Shown here piece by piece: positions 51,125 through 60,230 of a stretch of 64,000 nt of DNA. A program made the position numbers and the translations under genes. The notes under the pieces are model-generated. The model did not search any database. It saw only the letters and a program-made list of their open reading frames with translations, and was not told where the DNA came from. The stretch's first letter is position 1. The number at the start of each line of letters is the position of its first letter. This DNA comes from Schlegelella_A sp038231215 (GTDB lineage: Bacteria > Pseudomonadota > Gammaproteobacteria > Burkholderiales > Burkholderiaceae_C). The stretch covers positions 38,878-102,877 of the forward strand of contig JBBRLS010000008.1 in the NCBI GenBank assembly GCA_038231215.1, read 5' to 3'.

Positions 51125-53893
51125 ATGGCCCAGCTCATCGCGATTTTTGTCGGTGCCGTGATCGGAGCGGCGAGCGCCGGCGGCTTCGGACTGTTCGTCG
51201 GCGCTGCGCTCGGCTGGCTGCTCGTGCGGGTGATGCGCCTGCAGTCGGAGGTCGCCACGTTGCGCAGCACGGTCGCGGCATTTCGTACTGCCGATGCGGT
51301 CGCGACAGCACCGGCGGCGGCGCGGTCGGCGTCGGTCGATACGGACTTCGCGAGGGCCGGCGCGTCTCGAGCTGGAGGACTCGCGACGACTGGCTTCGAT
51401 GCCGCGACGGATATCGCGATCGAAGCAGCGCCTGCGCCGGTCACGACATCGGCGCTGGTGGCGACTGCGCTCGTCGAGCCTTCATCCGACGGACCCGACA
51501 CCGTGCCGATGCCCGAAGCGCCGGTCGCGCCCGCCTTGCCGCCGGATCGCACCATGCCACGGGCTCCGCATCCTTCCGCCTGGGAGCCGCTGCGGCAATG
51601 GCTGGTCGGCGGCAACACAATCGTCAAGGCCGGCGTGGCCATCCTCTTCGTCGGCCTCGCGTTCCTTGCCAAGTACGCGGCCGAACACACGCAGGTGCCG
51701 CCCGAGCTTCGCCTCGCGGCCATCGGCGCTGCCGCGATCGTGCTGCTCGGCTTCGGCTGGCGGCTGCGCCTGTCGCGGCCCGGCTATGCGCAAGTGCTTC
51801 AGGGAGGCGCCGTCGCGGTGCTCTACCTGACGCTGTTCGCCGCCTTTCGCTACTACGGCGTTCTCACGGCCGGACCGGCGTTCGGGTTGATGGTCGCCGT
51901 CGCCGCACTCGCGGCCGCGCTGGCCGTCCTGCAGGACGCGCGCTCGCTGGCCGTCATCGGCGCGCTCGGCGGCTTCGCGACGCCGCTGATCGTCTCGACC
52001 GGCTCCGACAACGCGGCGGCGCTCTTCGCCTACTACTTCGTGCTCGATACCGGCATCGCCGCCGTCGCGTGGTTCAGGACCTGGCGTTCGCTCAACCTCG
52101 TCGGCTTCTTCGCCACCTTTCTGGTTGGAACGGCGTGGGGAGTGCAGCGCTACCGCGCCGATTCGTTCGCGATGAGCGAGTCCTTCCTCATCGCCTTCTT
52201 CCTTCTGTTCGTCCTCATCATGCTGTTGCCGGCGCGGCGCGCCGCGGTCGCGTCGCCGCCGCATCGCAGCGACGGCTGGGTCAACAGCAGCCTGCTGTTC
52301 GGCTTGCCGACCATCGTCTTCGCGCTGCAGTACGGGCTGGTTCGCGACACGCCATTCGGCACTGCGCTCTCGGCATTGGCGCTCGCTGGCTTCTACGTGC
52401 TGCTTGCATCGTGGATGAAGAAGCGCCCCGAGCTCGGCATCACCTTCGACGCCAGCCTGGCCATCGCGACGGTATTCCTGACGCTCGTCATCCCGTTTGC
52501 CCTCGACGAGCGCAGCACCGCCGGCGCGTGGACGCTCGAGGGCGCCGGCCTCGTCTGGATCGGCTTTCGCCAGCGGCGCGGCCTGCCGCGGGCTTTCGGC
52601 TATCTGCTGTTTCTCATCGCCGGCCTTTCGATGCTGCTCGCGCATGAGCGTTACGGGGTGCCAGCCGTTGTCTTCAACGCCTACCTCTTCAACGGCCTGA
52701 TGGCCGCGGCCGGCGCGATCGCCGCGGCGTATTTCGTGCATCGGAGTCGGCACGACGGCATGCTGTCGAGCGGCGAAGAAGTCGCCGAGCCGTTGCTCGT
52801 CGCGCTGGCCACGCTCTGGCTGGTCTCGACGGCGGGGGTGCAGATCTCGGCCTTCGTCGAATCGCGATTCACGCTCGCCGCGACGCTGGTCGCCGCGAGC
52901 GCCATCGCCCTTGTCTATGTGCTGCTCGCGGCACGTCTCGACTGGCCGTCGATCGCCTGGCCGGCAGCAGCGCACGCGCCACTGCTCTTCCTTGTCGCGG
53001 CGATCGTCGCCGGACAGCTCGCCAATCCGCTGCGAGACGGGGGCGCGTGGGCGTGGCCTGTCGCTTTCGCGGTGCATGCGCTTGTGCTGCGATCGGCGGC
53101 GCTGCGCTGGCCCGACGCCGTGGCGAATGCCGTGCACGTGACCGGCGTCGTTGCCCTCGCCCTGCTCGGTGCGCTGCTCGGTCGGGCCGCGACTGCCGAC
53201 TGGGGCGATGCCGCAAGTGCCTGGCCGTGGCTCGGCTGGCTGGTCGCGCCGGCGGCGCTCCTGCTCTGGCTCGCGCGCCCGCGAAGCGCGGAGGTCTGGC
53301 CGGTTCGCGCCGCGCCGACGGCGTACCGGTTCGCCGCCGCGGCGCTGCTCGCGGCCGGCCTCTGGCTCTGGACGCTGATCGCCAACTTCGCGTCCGACGG
53401 CACGGCCGCGCCCTTGCCGCACCTGCCGCTGCTCAATCCGCTCGATGTCGGCGTCGCGCTCGCCCTGGTGGCGATCCTCTTGTGGATGCGCGCCATCGGC
53501 CGCGCCGCCGGTGCGCCGCTCGGCCTTGTCGCCGCGGCCGGATTCGTCTGGCTCAACGCCATGCTGGTTCGCGGCTTTCATCACTACGGTGGTGTGCCGT
53601 ATCACGTCGAGGCGTGGCTGGGCTCGCTGGCCGTGCAGACCGGCATCGCCCTGCTCTGGGCGCTGACCGCGCTGGTCGCGATGTGGGTCGGTGCGCGGCG
53701 CGGCGAGCGCGTTCCGTGGGTCGTCGGCGCGGCGCTGCTCGCTGCGGTTGTCTTCAAGCTGCTGCTCGTCGACCTGTCGGGCACCGGCACCGTGACGCGA
53801 ATCGTGTCCTTCATCGGCGTCGGCGTGCTGATGCTGGTGATCGGCTTCGTCGCGCCGCTGCCGGCCAAGGAGGTGAACCATGTCTCTGCCTGA
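51125..53893 (+). CDS. DUF2339 multi-pass membrane protein
   Basis: This is a very hydrophobic protein of 922 aa. A first hydrophobic segment is followed by a short coiled coil (RLQSEVATLRSTV). A variable Ala/Pro-rich linker occupies about residues 55-155. The conserved DUF2339 core then starts at WLVGGNTIVKAGVAILFVGLAFLAKY and continues through more than 20 TM helices to the C-terminus. An AGGGAG ribosome site six bases before the ATG supports the start. It overlaps the DUF3999 gene by 14 bp, and the pair is conserved together elsewhere. Molecular function is unknown. Confidence 0.9.
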   Translation: MAQLIAIFVGAVIGAASAGGFGLFVGAALGWLLVRVMRLQSEVATLRSTVAAFRTADAVATAPAAARSASVDTDFARAGASRAGGLATTGFDAATDIAIEAAPAPVTTSALVATALVEPSSDGPDTVPMPEAPVAPALPPDRTMPRAPHPSAWEPLRQWLVGGNTIVKAGVAILFVGLAFLAKYAAEHTQVPPELRLAAIGAAAIVLLGFGWRLRLSRPGYAQVLQGGAVAVLYLTLFAAFRYYGVLTAGPAFGLMVAVAALAAALAVLQDARSLAVIGALGGFATPLIVSTGSDNAAALFAYYFVLDTGIAAVAWFRTWRSLNLVGFFATFLVGTAWGVQRYRADSFAMSESFLIAFFLLFVLIMLLPARRAAVASPPHRSDGWVNSSLLFGLPTIVFALQYGLVRDTPFGTALSALALAGFYVLLASWMKKRPELGITFDASLAIATVFLTLVIPFALDERSTAGAWTLEGAGLVWIGFRQRRGLPRAFGYLLFLIAGLSMLLAHERYGVPAVVFNAYLFNGLMAAAGAIAAAYFVHRSRHDGMLSSGEEVAEPLLVALATLWLVSTAGVQISAFVESRFTLAATLVAASAIALVYVLLAARLDWPSIAWPAAAHAPLLFLVAAIVAGQLANPLRDGGAWAWPVAFAVHALVLRSAALRWPDAVANAVHVTGVVALALLGALLGRAATADWGDAASAWPWLGWLVAPAALLLWLARPRSAEVWPVRAAPTAYRFAAAALLAAGLWLWTLIANFASDGTAAPLPHLPLLNPLDVGVALALVAILLWMRAIGRAAGAPLGLVAAAGFVWLNAMLVRGFHHYGGVPYHVEAWLGSLAVQTGIALLWALTALVAMWVGARRGERVPWVVGAALLAAVVFKLLLVDLSGTGTVTRIVSFIGVGVLMLVIGFVAPLPAKEVNHVSA

Positions 53894-55319
53894 ACGAAGG
53901 ATGCGCAGCCTGCTGGCGATCGCCGCCGCGGCTCTGTCGCCGACGCTTTGCACCGCCGCGACGACCGAGCCGACCCCGTATCGCCACGCCGCGCCGATCG
54001 AGATCGTCAAGCGCGCGCCGTTCATCGAAGTCGCGTTGCCACCGGCCGCGTACGCGCACACGCTGCAAGGCGACCTGCGCGACCTGCGCATCGTCGACGC
54101 GCGCGGCGAGCGCGTTCCCTTCGCCCTGCTCGCGCCGGGCGCTGCGCCCGCGCCGAGCGAGCAGGTCCGCGAAGCGACGCTTTATCCCTTGCCGCCGCGT
54201 CCCGTGGGTGCGACGACGTGGCCGTTGCCTGTCGAGGTGACGGTCGAGGGCGACCGGATTTCGGTGCGCCATTCCGGCGCGCCCGTTGCCGCCTCGGCCG
54301 CAGCCGTGCGCGAAGCGCCGGGCTGGCTGATCGACATGGGCGAAGAACGGTCCGGCGACGTGCTGCCGCGCCGCTTGCAGCTTCGCTGGTCGGTGCCCGC
54401 CGAGTTCTCGGCCGCCTATGCGATCGAGACGAGCGCCGATCTGCGCAACTGGCGTGCCGGCCCCGGCGGCCAACTCATGGCCTTGCAGTCGGCGAGCGGC
54501 GCGCTCACGCAGCCCATCGTCGCCCTGCCCGATGCGGCCGGCCGCTTCGTTCGCCTGACCTGGCTAGACCCGGCCGCGGCGCCCGTGCTTGCCGGGGCCA
54601 CCGCATACGCTCCGGCGCACGGCCTTGTCGCCGCGGCCAGCGCCAGCGAACTCGGCTTCGCGCCCAGCGCGGAGCCGGCCAGCGCGCGCAGCACGGCGAA
54701 CGATGCGCGCGGCGCGCTGCACTTCGATCTCGGCGGCGACTTGCCGCTGGTCGACATCGACCTTCGCTTCGCCACGGGCACGCATGTCGCACCGGTTCGG
54801 GTGCAAGGCCGCAACCGTGCCGCCGATCCCTGGCAGGAGTTCGGAGGTGGTGTCTTCTATCGGCTCGAACGCGAAGCCACGGTGGCCGAATCTCCTGCGG
54901 TGGCGATCGCGGCGCACGCCCGCTTCCTGCGCATCGTCCCTGACGAGCGGGCCGCTGCGCTCGACGCGCAGCAGACGCGTCTCGTCGTGCACGCGCGCCT
55001 GGCATCGCTGGTCTTCGCGGCGAGCGGCGAGGCGCCGTTTCGCCTGCTGGCCGGCTCGCTCGATGCGGCTGCCGGTGCGCTGCCCGCGACCACGCTGGTG
55101 CCGCTGCTCGACGAGGAGCGGTCGCGCTTCGGTCGGGCGACACTCGGCGCGTTTGGCGAGGCGCCCGAAGTCGCGCTGGCCGCCGAGCGTGCCGAGCGTG
55201 AAGCCCGGCTGCGCCCCTGGCTGCTATGGGGCGTGCTCGTGGTCGGCGTGCTCGGGCTCGGGGTGCTGGTCTGGCGACTCGCGCGATCCGGTCCGACGGT
55301 GCCGCCGCCCGCCGCCTGA
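53880..55319 (+). CDS. DUF3999 family protein
   Basis: The 479-aa protein has a signal peptide ending near LCTAATTEP. A long extracytoplasmic beta-rich part follows, including the typical LQGDLRDLRIVDARGERVPFAL region. There is one C-terminal TM helix (LLWGVLVVGVLGLGVLVWRLA) and a short cytosolic tail, so it is anchored with its body in the periplasm. It is translationally linked to the DUF2339 membrane protein (14-bp overlap), suggesting a two-part membrane complex. No function has been established that I can name. Confidence 0.88.
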   Translation: MSLPERRMRSLLAIAAAALSPTLCTAATTEPTPYRHAAPIEIVKRAPFIEVALPPAAYAHTLQGDLRDLRIVDARGERVPFALLAPGAAPAPSEQVREATLYPLPPRPVGATTWPLPVEVTVEGDRISVRHSGAPVAASAAAVREAPGWLIDMGEERSGDVLPRRLQLRWSVPAEFSAAYAIETSADLRNWRAGPGGQLMALQSASGALTQPIVALPDAAGRFVRLTWLDPAAAPVLAGATAYAPAHGLVAAASASELGFAPSAEPASARSTANDARGALHFDLGGDLPLVDIDLRFATGTHVAPVRVQGRNRAADPWQEFGGGVFYRLEREATVAESPAVAIAAHARFLRIVPDERAAALDAQQTRLVVHARLASLVFAASGEAPFRLLAGSLDAAAGALPATTLVPLLDEERSRFGRATLGAFGEAPEVALAAERAEREARLRPWLLWGVLVVGVLGLGVLVWRLARSGPTVPPPAA

Positions 55320-55337
55320 CGCGGCTCGAAGCGCGCG

Positions 55338-56717
55338 TCAGGCGCCCAGCAACTCGCCGACGGGCTTGAGTTCGTCGATGCGATCGCAGATCGATTTCAG
55401 GACCATCAGGATCGGCACGCCGAGGAGCAGACCCCAGACGCCCCAGAGCCAGCCGAAGACGAGCACACCGACGAAGACCGCGAACGCGCTCATCCGGGCG
55501 GCTCGTCCCATCCACCAGGGGGTGAGCAGGTTGCCCACCAGCGTGTGGATGGCGAACGAGCTCGCGCCGATGATGAGGCCGCGATCGATCGAGTCGAACT
55601 GGACCACGCCGACGACCGCCGAGGCGAGGCCGATCACGACCGCGCCGAGGTAGGGGATGAGATTGGTCACGGCGGCGAGGATCGCCCAGACCAGCGAATG
55701 ACTGAGGCCGAGCGCCAGGAAAGCCAGGCCGGTCAATACGCCGACGACGACGCTGGTTGCCGCCTGCACGAGCAGGTATTGCTGGATCTGGGCATGGATC
55801 TCGTCCAGCGCCTGCACCGTTATCTTCTTCTGGCTCAGCCGCGGCCCGGCGAGCTTGACCATCTTGCGCCGGAAGCTGTTGCCCGAGGCGAGCAGGAAGA
55901 AAGCGATGAAGACGACGAGCGTTGCCTGGCCGATGAACGCGAGGAGGCCCAGCGTGCCGGTCCAGAGGTAGTCCTTGACGTTGACATGAGTCTTCTCGAC
56001 GACGACCCGCGTCACCCCACGCGGTGCCGACGGCAGCACGACCGATATCGTCTCGACCTTGCGCACAACGGTGGCCGTCGGGGCCGAGCCGGAGGCTCTG
56101 GCCGAGGTGGAAGCGGAGGCAGATCGCGGCTTGCCCATGTCTGCGGCCGAAGCGACTGCGGAGGCCGCGCTGGCGGCCGGGCCCGAGGCCGGCGCGCCGC
56201 TCTCCTCGGTGGCTTGCTCGATCTCGGCGGCCGCCTGCTGGACCTTGGCGATCGTCGAGCCCGAATTCGGCCCGGGCTTCTGCGCCAGGTAGCGGAGCTT
56301 TTGTGCCACCTCGGGCAAGCTGTCGATGAGCGCGTTGGCGTCGTCGCTGATCGACCAGGCGCCCCAGCCGAGCCCGAAGACGATCGAGGCGAGGACCACG
56401 CCGGCGCCGAGCGCGCGCGGCAGACGCCAGCGTTCGAGCCGATCGACCAGCGGTGTCAGCGCGTAGCTGAACATCACGCCGAGCAGCAACGGAATGAAGA
56501 CCGCCTTCGCCCATTGCAGGGCGAAGGCCGAGGCGATCACGGCGATGACGATCAGCGCGACGTTGCGAACGTCGACCGGCATGTGCAGGAGCACTCGCTG
56601 CCGCGGGGCGTCTGCGTCTGGCGCGCCGTCTGCGGCCGCGTCCTTGTGATTCACGGAGGGATCTCGATCGTGCGGCGATGCGCGGACGGGGTGGATGAAC
56701 AGTACGTGGCACGGCAC
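55338..56717 (-). CDS. AI-2E/PerM family transporter
   Basis: The 459-aa inner-membrane protein has about eight TM helices. The family regions are VFIPLLLGVMFSYALTPLVDRLERW near the N-terminus, and the C-terminal half with LVWAILAAVTNLIPYLGAVVIGLA and ILMVLKSICDRIDELKPVGE. It is about 100 residues longer than E. coli PerM because of a low-complexity Ala/Ser/Gly insertion around residues 175-225 in the extracytoplasmic loop. The true start may be a GTG at 56654, because the first 21 residues look non-conserved and neither start has a good ribosome site. Confidence 0.86.
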   Translation of the reverse strand: MPCHVLFIHPVRASPHDRDPSVNHKDAAADGAPDADAPRQRVLLHMPVDVRNVALIVIAVIASAFALQWAKAVFIPLLLGVMFSYALTPLVDRLERWRLPRALGAGVVLASIVFGLGWGAWSISDDANALIDSLPEVAQKLRYLAQKPGPNSGSTIAKVQQAAAEIEQATEESGAPASGPAASAASAVASAADMGKPRSASASTSARASGSAPTATVVRKVETISVVLPSAPRGVTRVVVEKTHVNVKDYLWTGTLGLLAFIGQATLVVFIAFFLLASGNSFRRKMVKLAGPRLSQKKITVQALDEIHAQIQQYLLVQAATSVVVGVLTGLAFLALGLSHSLVWAILAAVTNLIPYLGAVVIGLASAVVGVVQFDSIDRGLIIGASSFAIHTLVGNLLTPWWMGRAARMSAFAVFVGVLVFGWLWGVWGLLLGVPILMVLKSICDRIDELKPVGELLGA

Positions 56718-56739
56718 TTGGCGTGCCCGGCCCGGGCGC

Positions 56740-57564
56740 TCACTTCGCCGTGTCGCCGGGCAGCGTGATGTAGTGGCGAAGCAGCTCAGGCGGCTGCGGC
56801 GAATCGAGCAGGATGCAAGTCAGGCGCAACGCGTCGGCGGCGGCGTCGCCCAGCCGGACGCCGCCGTTGGCCTTCAATGCCGCGGCCACCCAGCTGCGAA
56901 CGACGACCGGTCGCTGCATCCACGACAGGGTCTGCAGGCGCGCCAGCGCTTCGAACACGCTTTCGGCGTCGGGCGCTTCGAACGGCGGCGCCGGCGCGTG
57001 CGGCTGCCAGTGGTGCATGACGCCGGCGTACCAGCGGGCGGCGGTTTCGCTGTCCGCCGTCTCGTCGACGACCATGCGTGCCAGGAAGGCGGTGTAGACG
57101 GCGAGCGCGAGCACGTCGGTCTCCAGCCATTCGATGACTTCGGCGTTCGCTTCGGCGCGCGCCGCGAGCGGTGGCACTTCGCCCAGGCCGCGCCGCATGG
57201 CGAGCCAATGCAATCGATCGACCGGGCGAACCACGCCGCGCGCGCCCATGACGCGTCGCGTCGCGCGCAGCAGGCTCTGCTTGGCGGCGATCGGCTGCAG
57301 GGCCATGCGCGAAAGCAGCAGTTCGAACCACGGCAGCCGCGCCGCGCCCGAGAGCTTGGCGGTGTGCTTGCGCAGGCCCTCGACGCCCGGCGTCCCGGCG
57401 GTCTCGATGTCCCAGGCGCGTGCCGAGCGCCTGCTGCCCGGCGGCAGCAAGAGGGCGAGCAGCGCCGCCTGCAGTTCCTGGGCGCCGTGCAGATGCGTCA
57501 GGCGGTCGGCGGCGTCGCGCTCCGGATCGTTCGCGGCGTGGTTGGCGGCGTAGGTGTCGACCAT
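56740..57564 (-). CDS. Orphan C-terminal module of a LemA-linked M48 peptidase (probable remnant)
   Basis: This 274-aa helical, soluble protein begins 28 bp after lemA. In related bacteria lemA is followed by an M48 metallopeptidase with a long C-terminal helical region, and this sequence resembles only that region (ELQAALLALLLPPG, LLRATRRVMGARGVVRPVDRLHWLAMRRGLG). I find no HExxH motif and no membrane helix in it or between it and lemA. The simplest reading is deletion of the protease half with retention of a translatable tail. Alternatively it is an independent small family. The frame is clean, so it is probably still expressed. Confidence 0.6.
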   Translation of the reverse strand: MVDTYAANHAANDPERDAADRLTHLHGAQELQAALLALLLPPGSRRSARAWDIETAGTPGVEGLRKHTAKLSGAARLPWFELLLSRMALQPIAAKQSLLRATRRVMGARGVVRPVDRLHWLAMRRGLGEVPPLAARAEANAEVIEWLETDVLALAVYTAFLARMVVDETADSETAARWYAGVMHHWQPHAPAPPFEAPDAESVFEALARLQTLSWMQRPVVVRSWVAAALKANGGVRLGDAAADALRLTCILLDSPQPPELLRHYITLPGDTAK

Positions 57565-57592
57565 CGAGCCCTCCCGATCGCGCCGTTGGCGA

Positions 57593-58120
57593 CTACAAGG
57601 TGGCGCCCGGCCGAAAGCCGAACAGCCAGGCAATCAGGGCGGTCGGAAACTGCGACACCGCTGTGTTGTACGCAGCCACCGCGGCATTGAATTCGCCACG
57701 CGCGAAGGCCAGCGTCGTGTCGCCGGTGGCGAGCTGCGCATTGATGTCGGGCAGCTCCGCGCCGGCCACCGTCTGCACTGGCAGGCGGGCACGCGCGTCG
57801 GCCAGGATCTCCTCGGCGACGCGCAGGCTGGTCACCGCACCTGCCAACGCCGGCCGCGCCCGCGCGTGCTCGCGCGCGGCCTCGGCCTGTTGCGCGGCGG
57901 CGCGCAGCGCATCGAGGCGTGGCGCGGCGTTGGCTAGCGCCGCGGCGAGCAGGCCGATCTGCCGATCGAGCAGTGCATGACGCTGGCGCGAAAGATCGTC
58001 GATCGATCTGAAGCGCGCGACCAGCGCGTTGCGCAGGCTCACCATCCGGTTGTAGGCGCCGACCACCCAGAACACGATCACGGCGACCAGCGCGCCGGCG
58101 GTGATCTGCGACGTCGTCAT
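57593..58120 (-). CDS. LemA family protein
   Basis: The 175-aa protein has one N-terminal TM helix (residues 6-24, ITAGALVAVIVFWVVGAYNRMV) and a long helical, Ala/Arg-rich body. The family segments are YNRMVSLRNALVARFRSIDDLSRQR and the C-terminal EFNAAVAAYNTAVSQFPTALIAWLFGF. LemA proteins are inner-membrane proteins of uncertain function, often encoded with M48 peptidases. An in-frame extension to 58474 runs through queC and is not coding. It is followed by the orphan peptidase-like tail. Confidence 0.88.
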   Translation of the reverse strand: MTTSQITAGALVAVIVFWVVGAYNRMVSLRNALVARFRSIDDLSRQRHALLDRQIGLLAAALANAAPRLDALRAAAQQAEAAREHARARPALAGAVTSLRVAEEILADARARLPVQTVAGAELPDINAQLATGDTTLAFARGEFNAAVAAYNTAVSQFPTALIAWLFGFRPGATL

Positions 58121-58164
58121 GCGTGGCACTCGAGAAACGCGGCGCGACGGGGACCGGCGGCGCG

Positions 58165-58869
58165 TCAACTGACGAGCCAGGCGTCGTAGCCCTTGCGGCG
58201 AAGGTCGCACGACGGACACAGACCGCAGCCCCAGCCCCAGGCGTGGCGGTGCTCTCGATCGCCGAGGTAGCACGAATGCGTGTGCTCGATGACCAGATCG
58301 ATCAGCGCTTCGCCGCCGAGTCGCTCGGTCATCGCCCAGGTCTCGGCCTTGTCGAGCCACATGAGCGGCGTCTCGATAGTCATCGACTTGTCGAGGCCCA
58401 GGCTGATCGCCACCTGCAGCGACTTGAGGGTGTTGTCGCGACAGTCCGGATAGCCCGAATAGTCGGTCTCGCACATGCCGCCGACGAGCACGCTCAAGCC
58501 GCGCCGGTCGGCAACGCTGGCGGCGACGGTGAAGAACAGGAGGTTGCGGACGGGCACAAAGGTGTTGGGCAGGCCGCCCGCGTTGCGCTCGATCTCGCGC
58601 TCGGTGGTGAGTGCGGTGTCGGAAAGTTGGGTCAGCAACGACAGGTCGAGCATGTGGTCGCCGCCGAGCCGCTCGGCCCAGTGCGGGAACTTGCCGTGCA
58701 ATTCGGAACGCACATGCAGGCGGCTTTCCATCTCGGCGAGGTGGCGCGGGCCGTAGTCGAAGCCGACCGTCTCGACGTGCGTGTAACGATCGAGCGCGTG
58801 GGCCAGGCAGACGGTCGAGTCCTGGCCGCCGGAAAAGAGCACGAGGGCCCGGCGCGGGTCAACGGCCAC
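58165..58869 (-). CDS. queC: 7-cyano-7-deazaguanine synthase QueC
   Basis: QueC converts 7-carboxy-7-deazaguanine to preQ0 in queuosine tRNA modification. The 234-aa protein has the PP-loop VLFSGGQDSTVCL near the N-terminus and zinc ligands in SCYLGDREHRHAWGWGCGLCPSCDLRRKG near the C-terminus. A GTG at 58869 is the likely start, overlapping the proA stop by 11 bp; no ATG fits the family N-terminus. Cotranscription with proA is probably fortuitous. No other queuosine gene is in the window. Confidence 0.94.
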   Translation of the reverse strand: MAVDPRRALVLFSGGQDSTVCLAHALDRYTHVETVGFDYGPRHLAEMESRLHVRSELHGKFPHWAERLGGDHMLDLSLLTQLSDTALTTEREIERNAGGLPNTFVPVRNLLFFTVAASVADRRGLSVLVGGMCETDYSGYPDCRDNTLKSLQVAISLGLDKSMTIETPLMWLDKAETWAMTERLGGEALIDLVIEHTHSCYLGDREHRHAWGWGCGLCPSCDLRRKGYDAWLVS

Positions 58870-60142
58870 GGAGTTCTCCCTGGCCGAGCACGACCCATTT
58901 CTGCGACGTGAGGCCTTCGAGCCCGACCGGGCCGCGCGCGTGCAGCTTGTCGGTCGAGATGCCGATCTCGGCGCCGAGGCCGTACTCGAAGCCGTCGGCA
59001 AAGCGCGTCGAGGCGTTGACCATGACGCTGGCCGAGTCGACCTCGCGCAGGAAGCGCATGGCGTGGGCGTGCGAGTCGGTGACGATGGCGTCGGTGTGAT
59101 GCGAGCCGTAGCGCTCGATGTGGCGGATTGCCTCGTCGAGAGAGTCGACCACCTTGATGCTGATGATCGCGGCCAGGTATTCCTCGCTCCAGTCGGCCTC
59201 GGTCGCGATGGCGAGCCGGGCGCCGGCCACGCCTTGCAGCAGGGCGAGCGCGGCCGCGTCGCCGCGCATCTCGACGCCCTTGCTCGCCAACACGGCGCCG
59301 ATCGCCGGCAGGAAGCGCGGCGCGATCGCGGCATGCACGAGCAGCGACTCGGCAGCGTTGCAGGGGCTGAGCTTCTGCGTCTTGGCGTTGTCGACGATGG
59401 CCAGCGCCATGGCGAGGTCGGCCTCGGCATCGACGTAGACGTGGCAGTTGCCGTCGAGGTGCTTCAGCACCGGCACCTTGGCTTCGCGCGCGATGCGTTC
59501 GATCAGGCCCTTGCCGCCCCGCGGGATGATGAGGTCGACGGCTTCCGGCGACGCGATCAGGAAGCCGACGGCGGCGCGGTCGGTCGTGCCGACGAGCTGC
59601 ACGGCGTCGGGCGGCAAGCCGGCTTCGACGAGCGATTCGCGCACCAGCGCGGCGAGCGCGAGATTCGATTGCAGCGCTTCCGATCCACCGCGCAGGATGC
59701 AGGCGTTGCCGCTCTTTATGGCCAACGCAGCGGCCTCGATCGTCACGTTCGGCCGGCTCTCGTAGATCATGGCGAAGACGCCGATCGGCACGCGCATGCG
59801 GCCGACCCGGATGCCGCTCGGCTGCTGGCGCAGGCCCGTGATCTCGCCGATCGGATCGGCCATGGCGGCGATCTGCTCGCAGCCGACGGCGACCGTTTCG
59901 ATGGCCGCCGCGTCGAGCTTCAGACGATCGACGAACGGCGCGTCGAGACCCGCGGCGGCTGCTGCATCGAGGTCGTGTCGATTGGCGGTTTGCAGCGCCT
60001 GCACTCCGGCACGCAGCTGCCGCGCGAGCGCGGCCAGCGCGCCGTTGCGCGCCGCCACCGGCGAGGCGGCGAGCTTCGCGCAGGCCGCGCGCGCCGCGGC
60101 GCCCATATGGGCGATGGCGGCTTGCAGGTCGGCAGCGGTCAT
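58859..60142 (-). CDS. proA: Gamma-glutamyl phosphate reductase
   Basis: ProA reduces gamma-glutamyl phosphate to the semialdehyde in proline synthesis. The 427-aa aldehyde-dehydrogenase-fold protein shows the family motifs IGVFAMIYESRPNVT, AIKSGNACILRGGSEA, LIIPRGGKGLI and the catalytic cysteine region LSPCNAAESLLVH, ending in GLEGLTSQKWVVLGQGELRG. Full length and intact. The 88 bp between it and dppF contain no gene. Confidence 0.96.
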   Translation of the reverse strand: MTAADLQAAIAHMGAAARAACAKLAASPVAARNGALAALARQLRAGVQALQTANRHDLDAAAAAGLDAPFVDRLKLDAAAIETVAVGCEQIAAMADPIGEITGLRQQPSGIRVGRMRVPIGVFAMIYESRPNVTIEAAALAIKSGNACILRGGSEALQSNLALAALVRESLVEAGLPPDAVQLVGTTDRAAVGFLIASPEAVDLIIPRGGKGLIERIAREAKVPVLKHLDGNCHVYVDAEADLAMALAIVDNAKTQKLSPCNAAESLLVHAAIAPRFLPAIGAVLASKGVEMRGDAAALALLQGVAGARLAIATEADWSEEYLAAIISIKVVDSLDEAIRHIERYGSHHTDAIVTDSHAHAMRFLREVDSASVMVNASTRFADGFEYGLGAEIGISTDKLHARGPVGLEGLTSQKWVVLGQGELRGR

Positions 60143-60230
60143 GTCCGGATTGTTTCAGACTCCGCGAGCGCCGGGGTCCGAAGCCGATGGCAGAGCGCCT
60201 TCGGGGCCGCCAACGCGGTCGCTCGATCGT

